DNA of 11,661 bases from an uncultured Chromatiales bacterium (GTDB lineage: Bacteria; Pseudomonadota; Gammaproteobacteria; Steroidobacterales; GCA-2729495). A program made the position numbers and the translations under genes. Of this stretch, positions 5,059 through 11,661 are shown in pieces (positions within the stretch are counted from its first letter, which is position 1; every line of letters starts with the position of its first letter). The stretch spans positions 1 through 11,661 of the forward strand of contig CAJXQV010000018.1 in assembly GCA_913058165.1 (NCBI GenBank). Direction: 5' to 3'. The notes under the pieces are model-generated. The model was not told the DNA's origin. It searched no databases and saw only the letters and a program-made list of their open reading frames with translations.

Positions 5059-5580
5059 TTAGCCTTTTCCATGACTGGCCAAAAACTGTTGAAACAAAGC
5101 CTTCAGCCGCTCTAGACTATCCGCATCACCAAGACCATGGTCCCCCGCTAAAAGGGTAAACCGCCCCTGGCATTCCAACGCAAACCGCAAACCATTACGA
5201 TACGGTATAACCTCATCACGCCAGCCGTGCACAAGGGTTGCTTGGCAGCGCAATGGCAACGGGTTAAACGCCTCGTAGCCCGGCACATAAATTGCTGTGG
5301 CCATCAGGAACAGGCCGGTAACCGCAATACGGTGGGCGACGGCAGCGCTCACTGCAGCGCCCATACTGCTGCCCACAAGCAGCACCGGTGTGGGTTGTTG
5401 CATGCACCATGTAAAGAGCTTCTCGATACGGTCTGCGGGATCATCGATACCACGATAATCAAGTGATTCAACACGCCAGCCGGCCTGCTCAGCCAGCGGC
5501 GTTAGCGCCCTGATTTTTGTGCCGTCGGGACCGCCCTCCTGACCGTGAGAAAAGCACACTACTCCTCGTTGCGAACTCAT
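5059..5580 (-). CDS. Small alpha/beta hydrolase
   Basis: The protein has 173 residues, short for the alpha/beta-hydrolase fold but complete in its catalytic set. The nucleophile elbow is G70-S71-S72-M73-G74 with Ser72 as nucleophile, the acid is probably D122 in HGWRDEVIP, and the base is H148 in GDHGL. An early SHGQEGGP loop (11-18) would form the oxyanion region. It looks most like the YqiA / dienelactone-hydrolase-like small esterases; the substrate is not recognisable. There is no signal peptide, so it is cytoplasmic. It starts 3 bases after the stop of the symporter gene on the same strand, so the two are almost certainly co-transcribed and translationally coupled. The ribosome-binding site is weak, in line with coupling. 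With an oxoprolinase next door it might act on an amide or ester related to the transported substrate, which is inference. Confidence 0.85.
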   Translation of the reverse strand: MSSQRGVVCFSHGQEGGPDGTKIRALTPLAEQAGWRVESLDYRGIDDPADRIEKLFTWCMQQPTPVLLVGSSMGAAVSAAVAHRIAVTGLFLMATAIYVPGYEAFNPLPLRCQATLVHGWRDEVIPYRNGLRFALECQGRFTLLAGDHGLGDADSLERLKALFQQFLASHGKG

Positions 5581-5583
5581 TAA

Positions 5584-7005
5584 CTAAACATCCGCCACAG
5601 CCCTCTCACGACCAAGCCAGGCCACTGCAAAGGCGACCAGGAATGGCACCACCCGCTCAACAATGTCGCCTGGGGTATTCGGCATCCAGTTAAAAACAAC
5701 GGTTAAACCAAAGCCCAGCCAAAGGCTTATCAACGCCGGCGTACGGCGAATGCGCACATTCGCAATGAACAGCAGCACCATGGGGCCGAATGCGGCGCCT
5801 AGCGCATGCCAGGCGAACAACACCCGGTCAAAAATTGATGACGGCAGGAACAAAGAAATTGCGCAGGCGATAACCGTCACCAATGTCACCACAATCCTCG
5901 AGTCGGTAAGCACTTTGTCATGCGCACGACTGTCTGTAAGATTCCAGTCACGCGCAATAGATGATGCCGCCACCAGCAGCTGGCTGTCGGCTGTCGACAT
6001 GATTGCCGACAGCACGCCGGCAATCATCACTCCGGCAATTACCGGCGGCAGCAACTGCTGGGTTGCATAAAAGAAAATCTGCTCTTCATTACCCGTGGTT
6101 GGAAACAATACCCTCGCCGACCAACCAAGAACTAGCATGCCGCTGAACACAATAGATGCCCAGCCAACAGCAATAATCCTGCCCTGACGTAAGCTCGCAT
6201 CATCCTTAATGGCCATAAAACGATTCATTACATGAGGCTGGCCGATATACGCGACACCCGGACTGAGCATGCCAAACACAAAACCCACTGCGGCAAGGCC
6301 GCTGTACTTACCGGTAAAACTGAGAAAAACCTCATCCTCCATACCGGCCATTCCAGCCCACAAGCCTGAAAACCCGCCGACTTCCAACAGACACAGCACC
6401 GGCAACAAGGCGGCCACCGATACCATTAGCACGGCTTGCACGGCATCGGTAACCGCAACGGCCCAAAAGCCGCCAATAAGGGTGTACACCAACACGATGG
6501 CAGCACCAAAAAGGATGGCCACGGTCGGAGCCATGCCAAAGCTGCTGGAGAATGCGAGGCCGGCGCCCTGAAACTGCGCCGCAATGTAGAACATAAGGCT
6601 AACCAGAACGATGATCGAAGCAGAGCGGATCACCACGTTGCTGCCATCACGGTCGTAACGTCCAAATAGAAGTTCGGACAAAGTCACTGCATCGTCGCGC
6701 TCGGCTGCCTGTCGCAGGCGCGGCGCTACATAGGTCCAACTGAATACATAACCGCCGAGCACTCCCGGCAAGAACCAGAAGGCCTCCATGCCCACAGCAT
6801 AAGCAGTACCGCTGACACCCAACAACGACCATGCGGATGACGAACTGGCCGAAGCACTGAGGCTCGCAACCCATGGCCCAAGCTGACGACCACCGAGGAA
6901 ATAATCCTCCTGATCGATGGTGCGCTTCTGTGCCCAGACACCGATCAATACCAACACGATCATGTAGGCAACAAGCGTTATCATGATCCAAAAAGAATCA
7001 GTCAT
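5584..7005 (-). CDS. Sodium:solute symporter, PutP-like (SSF family)
   Basis: This inner-membrane transporter has 473 residues and about 12-13 hydrophobic segments with the LeuT-type fold of the SSF family. Family landmarks are DYFLGGRQLGPW (34-45), LIGGFWAV followed by TDAVQ (177-190), GQPHVMNRFMA (255-265) and the sodium-site helix AIMSTADSQLL (334-344, with A334, S337 and T338). Overall it resembles proline symporter PutP, but PutP Asp55, reported as important for sodium-coupled uptake, is replaced by Ser55 in the run ASASSSSAW. Transport of proline itself is therefore doubtful. The start ATG has GAGGA 12 nt upstream. The gene is divergent from the 5-oxoprolinase gene and is followed by the alpha/beta hydrolase with 3 bases between. 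5-oxoproline or a related cyclic or amino-acid amide is the likely cargo by context; no sequence motif fixes the substrate. Confidence 0.9.
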   Translation of the reverse strand: MTDSFWIMITLVAYMIVLVLIGVWAQKRTIDQEDYFLGGRQLGPWVASLSASASSSSAWSLLGVSGTAYAVGMEAFWFLPGVLGGYVFSWTYVAPRLRQAAERDDAVTLSELLFGRYDRDGSNVVIRSASIIVLVSLMFYIAAQFQGAGLAFSSSFGMAPTVAILFGAAIVLVYTLIGGFWAVAVTDAVQAVLMVSVAALLPVLCLLEVGGFSGLWAGMAGMEDEVFLSFTGKYSGLAAVGFVFGMLSPGVAYIGQPHVMNRFMAIKDDASLRQGRIIAVGWASIVFSGMLVLGWSARVLFPTTGNEEQIFFYATQQLLPPVIAGVMIAGVLSAIMSTADSQLLVAASSIARDWNLTDSRAHDKVLTDSRIVVTLVTVIACAISLFLPSSIFDRVLFAWHALGAAFGPMVLLFIANVRIRRTPALISLWLGFGLTVVFNWMPNTPGDIVERVVPFLVAFAVAWLGRERAVADV

Positions 7006-7128
7006 TTATAAAGATCATCCTCGTAAACTTCCTGCAGCATCGCAAATTTGAACATCAGCGGCAACACGAACCCATCATTACGACCGATGCAATACAATGC
7101 CAACTCCCAACTGACATACATGGAATCG
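7006..7128. promoter_or_regulatory. Divergent promoter region of symporter and oxoprolinase
   Basis: These 123 bases must hold promoters for both directions. I see no near-consensus -35/-10 pair on either strand, which would fit activator-dependent expression. In-frame TTG (7048), ATG (7087) and ATG (7120) precede the preferred oxoprolinase start, so part of this stretch could be coding. Confidence 0.4.
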
Positions 7129-10100
7129 ATGAGCGATAACTGGCAATTCTGGATTGATCGCGGCGGCACATTCACCGATGTGATTGCCCGCGAGCCCTGC
7201 GGAAAATTACGTATTCAAAAACTGCTGTCAGATAATCCATCGATGTACGCCGATGCCGCTGCCGAAGGCATTCGCCGTTTTCTGAGCAAAGCAGAGTCAC
7301 CTAGGGTCAGTTTTATCAAGATGGGCACAACTGTTGCGACGAATGCGCTGCTCGAACATGCCGGTGAGGCGGTAGCATTGATTACCACCCGCGGCTTTGC
7401 AGATGCATTGAAAATTGGCAACCAGAGTCGTCCGGATATTTTCGCGCTCAATATAAGTAAACCACCGCCGCTCTATGACGCTGTATTTGAAGTCGGTGAA
7501 AGAGTTTCTGCCGATGGCACTGTGCTGCAGGAGCTTGATGAACCCACGGCACGGGATATCTTGGAAAACATCTGTGCTAGCGGCATTCGCAGTGTCGCCA
7601 TATGTTTGCTGCACAGCTATCTGTTTCCCCTGCATGAACAACGACTGTTTGAATTGGCGCGGCAAGCCGGCATTCAGCACATCTCTGTGTCACACCGGTT
7701 AAGTGGCTTACAGCATTTCATCAGTCGTGGACAAACCACCGTAGCCGATGCCTACGTCACTCCGGTGCTCAGCAAATACATTAAAAGTTTTCGGCAGGCG
7801 CTGGCAGCCAATAAACACACACCGGCATACTTTTTAATGATGCAAAGTAACGGCGGCATGGTTGTTGCCGATAAGTTATGCGGCAAAGACAGCATCCTGT
7901 CGGGCCCAGCCGGTGGCATGGTGGGTATGGCAGCCGCAGGCAAGCGCGCAGGCCTGACGCGTCTCATCGGCTTTGATATGGGCGGTACATCCACTGATGT
8001 ATCTGTGTATGACAACGGTCATGAACTCAGTCGCGAAACCGAAATTGGCGGCAGTTTTATTCAAACGCCTATGATCAATATTCACACTATTGCTGCTGGT
8101 GGCGGCTCGGTTCTGAGCTATGCAGACAGTCGCTTGCAGGCAGGCCCCGATTCGGCCGGTGCTTTCCCCGGGCCATTGTGCTATCTGAACAGCGGCCCGC
8201 TGACCGTTACCGATGCCAATCTTCTGACCGGACACATACAGGCAAGCGCCTTTCCAGCTGTGTTTGGTCCTTCGGGCTCCGAGCCCTTAAGTATCGACAG
8301 CGTTAAAGACGCCTTCGCCGCACTGACACGAACCATCAACTCCTCCAAGGGATTGGCATACACCCCAGAACAAACGGCCTGCGGATTTATCCGTGTTGCC
8401 ACCGAGAGCATGGCCAACGCAATACGACACATCACCGGCCAACAGGGGAAGAATCCGGCGGACTTTACTCTGTGTTGCTTCGGTGGCGCAGGCGGGCAGC
8501 ATGCCTGTGCTGTTGCAGAACTGCTGGGTATCAGGCAAATCCTGATTGACCCGTTTGCCAGCGTGCTGTCAGCCTACGGCATTGGAATTGCCCCGGTCAG
8601 CAGGGTTAAGCAATTGACAGTTAACCTACCCGTGGAAGGCGGCACCGAGCAACTTGCCGCAACAATCGACCAACTCCGAGCCGAGTGCGAAGCTGCATTA
8701 CCCGCTCAGGATATCGATCCGGCAACGCTCCGGTCAGTGGCTCGTTTGTTTATTAAAGTTAGCGGTAGCGATAACACCGTGCCCGTGAGCACTCCTATGC
8801 TTGAAACCCTGCGGAAGGATTTTGCCGATGCACACAAGCAACGGTTTGGTTTTTGCCCGGCGATCGACGCCGTTCTTCTAATAGACAGCATCGAAATTCA
8901 AACAACCGCAGAAACCCTGGCGACCACCACAGGCACTCTGGAGACGGAGGCATTGGCGCATGCACCAAGCACTGCTGAGGTCTATCTCGATGATAAATGG
9001 CAGACCATTCCATGCATCACACTCGAATCCATTGTTAGTGGCGAAGAACTCGCGGGACCTGCGCTAATCGTTGAGGCCAACTCAAGCATCATGCTGCCGC
9101 AGGGTTGGAAGGCGCATGTAAATACAGGCCTGCAGCTGTTACTCAACCAGCATGAAACTCGTTCGCAGGCCACTTCTAACCCCGAAGTAGCCGACCCGGT
9201 ATTGCTGGAAATATTCAACCGACGCTTCATGCACATTGCCGCTCAAATGGGTGATGCGCTGCAAGCATCCGCCCGATCTACCAACATCAAAGACCGGCTG
9301 GACTTCTCTTGCGCCCTATTCAATAACGCCGGCGAACTCATCGCTAATGCACCTCATATACCGGTTCATCTCGGCTCGATGGACAGCTGCGTACAAGCCT
9401 TATTAGAGCAGCACCGCAGTGGCTTTATGCAAGGCAATAGCTATATCAGCAACTCGCCGTTCTCGGGGGGCACCCACCTGCCCGACATCACTGTTGTATC
9501 GCCACTGCTCGATGAAACCACCGGCGAGATCCAGTGCTTAATCGCATCGCGCGCGCATCACGCCGATATCGGTGGCATTAGTCCCGGATCGATGCCAGCA
9601 AACAGTCACTCCATTTCAGAGGAAGGTATTATCTTTGATGGTTTTTGTATTGTCAGTGATGGCGTTATGCGTGAGCAGGCTCTGCGTGACCGCCTGACCG
9701 AAGGGTCGCTGCCCGCCAGAAACCCCGAGCAGAACATTGCAGACCTAATGGCCCAGCTGGCGGCCAACACGCAAGGTCAGAGACTCTTTAAAAATCTGCA
9801 GGACGAGATGGGCGCTGCGACAGTGACCCACTATATGGAGCATGTGCTCGATAATGCCGAACAGGTTATTCGTACGGCGATACAAGGCCTGAGCGGCGGC
9901 AGCTATAGCTATGAAATGGATAGCGGCGAAGCGATCACTGTCGCTATACATATCGACCACAGCCAGCGCTCGGCAACCATAGATTTCAGCGGCACCAGTC
10001 CGCAGAGCCCAACTAATTTTAATGCCCCGGCAGCGATATCTAGAGCGGCCGTCATGTATGTGTTCAGAACCCTTGCACAAAAGCCTATTCCACTGAACGC

Positions 10101-10716
10101 GGGTTGCCTGCGGCCATTGACCATTGTGCTTCCGGAAGCATCGCTGTTAAGTCCGGATAACAAGGCTGCGGTTGTGGCAGGAAACGTTGAAACATCGCAA
10201 TGCATTGTCGACACGTTGTTTGCAGCACTTGGCGTATTGGCCGCATCACAGGGCACTATGAACAATCTGACATTCGGCAATGCCATGCACCAGTATTACG
10301 AAACGTTGGGTGGTGGCTCAGGAGCGGGCGCCGATTTTGATGGTTGCGATGCCGTACAAACCCACATGACCAACTCACGACTCACCGACATCGAAATTCT
10401 AGAATCGCGCTACCCGGTAAGAGTGGCCGAGTTTTCGATTCGAGCTGACTCCGGTGGAGCGGGCAAGCATTGCGGCGGCAATGGACTTATCCGGGAGTTT
10501 GAATTTCTCGAGGCTATGGAAGTGTCGATATTGTCGAACCACCGACGCATCGCGCCATTCGGACTGCACCATGGCGGCTCTGCGGCAACCGGAATTAACC
10601 TGCTAAAACAGGGCGAAACCAACAGTGTGTTGAGTGCAACTGCCACAGTGGCAGTGCAGCCCGGTGACCGGGTGCGCATTGTGACTCCCGGCGGCGGCGG
10701 TTACGGCAAGGCGTGA
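7129..10716 (+). CDS. 5-oxoprolinase, ATP-hydrolysing (fused HyuA-HyuB)
   Basis: The enzyme opens 5-oxo-L-proline (pyroglutamate) to glutamate at the cost of ATP. With this start it has 1195 residues, near the size of single-chain oxoprolinases (eukaryotic OPLAH about 1290). The HyuA half (1 to about 600) begins [12 protein letters not shown] (7-18), a phosphate-binding loop; a second actin-like motif [14 protein letters not shown] lies near 281-294. The HyuB half runs from about 688 to the end and holds [24 protein letters not shown] followed by [20 protein letters not shown], and [10 protein letters not shown] near the C-terminus, all typical of the family. ATG 7129 was chosen because homologues start a few residues before [12 protein letters not shown] 7120 and 7087 and TTG 7048 are in frame and cannot be excluded. 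It is divergent from the symporter. A related hydantoinase or oxoamide specificity is possible, but the fused form favours oxoprolinase. Confidence 0.92.
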   Translation: MSDNWQFWIDRGGTFTDVIAREPCGKLRIQKLLSDNPSMYADAAAEGIRRFLSKAESPRVSFIKMGTTVATNALLEHAGEAVALITTRGFADALKIGNQSRPDIFALNISKPPPLYDAVFEVGERVSADGTVLQELDEPTARDILENICASGIRSVAICLLHSYLFPLHEQRLFELARQAGIQHISVSHRLSGLQHFISRGQTTVADAYVTPVLSKYIKSFRQALAANKHTPAYFLMMQSNGGMVVADKLCGKDSILSGPAGGMVGMAAAGKRAGLTRLIGFDMGGTSTDVSVYDNGHELSRETEIGGSFIQTPMINIHTIAAGGGSVLSYADSRLQAGPDSAGAFPGPLCYLNSGPLTVTDANLLTGHIQASAFPAVFGPSGSEPLSIDSVKDAFAALTRTINSSKGLAYTPEQTACGFIRVATESMANAIRHITGQQGKNPADFTLCCFGGAGGQHACAVAELLGIRQILIDPFASVLSAYGIGIAPVSRVKQLTVNLPVEGGTEQLAATIDQLRAECEAALPAQDIDPATLRSVARLFIKVSGSDNTVPVSTPMLETLRKDFADAHKQRFGFCPAIDAVLLIDSIEIQTTAETLATTTGTLETEALAHAPSTAEVYLDDKWQTIPCITLESIVSGEELAGPALIVEANSSIMLPQGWKAHVNTGLQLLLNQHETRSQATSNPEVADPVLLEIFNRRFMHIAAQMGDALQASARSTNIKDRLDFSCALFNNAGELIANAPHIPVHLGSMDSCVQALLEQHRSGFMQGNSYISNSPFSGGTHLPDITVVSPLLDETTGEIQCLIASRAHHADIGGISPGSMPANSHSISEEGIIFDGFCIVSDGVMREQALRDRLTEGSLPARNPEQNIADLMAQLAANTQGQRLFKNLQDEMGAATVTHYMEHVLDNAEQVIRTAIQGLSGGSYSYEMDSGEAITVAIHIDHSQRSATIDFSGTSPQSPTNFNAPAAISRAAVMYVFRTLAQKPIPLNAGCLRPLTIVLPEASLLSPDNKAAVVAGNVETSQCIVDTLFAALGVLAASQGTMNNLTFGNAMHQYYETLGGGSGAGADFDGCDAVQTHMTNSRLTDIEILESRYPVRVAEFSIRADSGGAGKHCGGNGLIREFEFLEAMEVSILSNHRRIAPFGLHHGGSAATGINLLKQGETNSVLSATATVAVQPGDRVRIVTPGGGGYGKA

Positions 10717-10771
10717 ACCCGGTTCATTGCGGACATATTCGGCGTGACCGCACTTTCTGTTAGGCATGAAC
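10717..10771. other. Convergent spacer, no clear terminator
   Basis: Fifty-five bases separate the convergent stops of the oxoprolinase and quinone oxidoreductase genes. A loose GCGG...CCGC dyad is present, but there is no stem followed by a T tract. Termination is probably Rho-dependent or lies inside the opposing gene. Confidence 0.4.
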
Positions 10772-11613
10772 TTACGGTCGCAACACAATTGAACCGCTGG
10801 TGCGACGCGCTTCCAGGTCAGCGTGCGCCTGTGCAACATCAACTAACGCATACTCATGATTAATTGAAACGTTTACCGCCCCACTAGTGAGCACTGAGAA
10901 CAAAGCATCGCGTGCAGCATGCAGGCCGGCCTCATCGGCAATAAAGTCAAATAACACCGGACGGGTTAGATACAAAGACCCACGGGCCGCGAGCTCCAGC
11001 GGCGAAAAGGGTTTAACCGGACCTGAGGCGTTGCCATAAGTCACCATCGTGCCATGGCGCCGCAAACAATCCAGCGATTGAATAAACGTATCCTGACCCA
11101 CCGAGTCATACACAGCGGCCACCCCGGCAGCACCCGTTAACTCGCGCACCCGGGCAACAAAATCAGGATCACCGGCCATTACTATTTCGGCACAGCCATT
11201 AGCGCGCGCCAACTCAGCTTTTGCTTCAGTGCTAACAACGCCGATAACGCGGGCGCCTAAGCTATGCGCCCATTGCGATGCAATCAACCCAACACCGCCG
11301 GCGGCCGCATACAACAAAACGGTGTCGCCGGCTTGCACGCGATAACTTTTAAACAATAAGTACCAAGCTGTAAAACCTTTCAACATTGCCGCAGCTGCTG
11401 TTGCTTCATCAATACCCTCAGGCAAAACAACAACACGGTTAGCTGCAACAACCCGTTCTGATGCATATGCACCCGGTGGCTGACTGGCATACGCCACCCG
11501 ATCACCGATAACCACTCCGGTCACACCGGAACCAACCGCAGTCACTGCACCGGCCGCCTCAAGGCCCAAACCCGCAGGCATTTTCAGCGGGTATAAGCCA
11601 GAGCGGTGATAGG
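10772..11613 (-). CDS. qorA: NADPH:quinone oxidoreductase (QorA type), 5' end cut by adapter
   Basis: This is a zinc-free medium-chain dehydrogenase/reductase that passes electrons from NADPH to quinones, usually as a one-electron zeta-crystallin-type reductase. The reading frame continues past the internal ATG at 11581 with YHRSGLYPLK up to the adapter junction at 11613, and this matches the E. coli QorA region around residue 46. About 45 N-terminal residues are therefore missing. Motifs are GLGLEAAG, GDRVAY, the nucleotide-binding AAAGGVGLIA (about 11308-11280), YDSVG, SLDCLRRHG and RTSGSIVLRP at the C-terminus, as in the E. coli QorA ending. No structural or catalytic zinc cysteines are seen. 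It converges on the oxoprolinase gene and shows no obvious link to it. A close MDR paralogue is the main alternative. Confidence 0.92.
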
Positions 11614-11661
11614 CTGTCTCTTATACACATCTGACGCTGCCGACGATCTACTCTGTGTAGA
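11614..11661. other. Illumina Nextera read-1 adapter with i5 index (library artefact)
   Basis: Bases 11614-11632 are the Tn5 mosaic end (CTGTCTCTTATACACATCT), followed by the rest of the read-1 adapter to 11646, then TCTACTCT (11647-11654), the reverse complement of index AGAGTAGA (S504), and the start of the P5 arm. Genomic sequence ends at 11613. This is not a natural insertion-sequence end. Confidence 0.97.

Noticed and set aside
4971..5159. Plus-strand 62-aa frame
   Set aside because: It overlaps the hydrolase C-terminus in antisense, has no ribosome-binding site and shows no family resemblance.
1..11661. CRISPR arrays, tRNA or rRNA genes, insertion sequences, prophage or toxin-antitoxin genes
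   Set aside because: None was seen: no regularly spaced direct repeats, no tRNA cloverleaf or rRNA sequence, and no transposase, integrase or phage-type proteins.

Overview
The window looks like one short-read assembly contig of a gammaproteobacterium, running almost from end to end. Illumina Nextera adapter sequence sits at both termini (1-43 and 11614-11661), so both ends are library artefacts and the genes they cut (rho on the left, a quinone oxidoreductase on the right) are partial for technical reasons. The gammaproteobacterial placement rests on the divergent rhlB / trxA-rho block, the YrfG-type HAD nucleotidase beside cysQ, and protein sequences close to the Escherichia coli families as I remember them. 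A marine or environmental lineage is plausible but cannot be proved from this sequence.

Left block (44-2464): the minus strand carries trxA followed by rho, coupled through a GTGA stop/start overlap. rhlB, the degradosome-type DEAD-box helicase, is divergent on the plus strand across a 409-base spacer that holds a good sigma70-type promoter for trxA. Rho has an unusual, roughly 80-residue N-terminal extension rich in Gly, Asn and Arg. Thioredoxin has a CSPC active site instead of CGPC. Next come yrfG (minus) and cysQ (plus), divergent over 55 bases, and a small YdcH/DUF465-type protein with its own extended -10 promoter.

Middle block (4472-5058): this is 587 bases without a protein gene, but it is not empty. 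Upstream to downstream it holds a CRP-like dyad, two inverted copies of a 10-mer 55 bp apart, a perfect IHF consensus, a near-perfect sigma54 -24/-12 promoter, about 120 nt with two well-formed stems and no ATG, and a strong intrinsic terminator with a T7 tract. Together these look like a sigma54-, IHF- and activator-controlled small RNA that I cannot match to a family I know. It is the best candidate for an undescribed system here.

Right block (5059-11613): a PutP-like sodium:solute symporter and a small alpha/beta hydrolase form a minus-strand operon. They are divergent from a large fused HyuA-HyuB ATP-dependent 5-oxoprolinase. The arrangement suggests uptake and opening of 5-oxoproline or a related cyclic amide; the substrate assignment is inference. 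A 5'-truncated NADPH:quinone oxidoreductase (QorA type) converges on the oxoprolinase gene at the right end.
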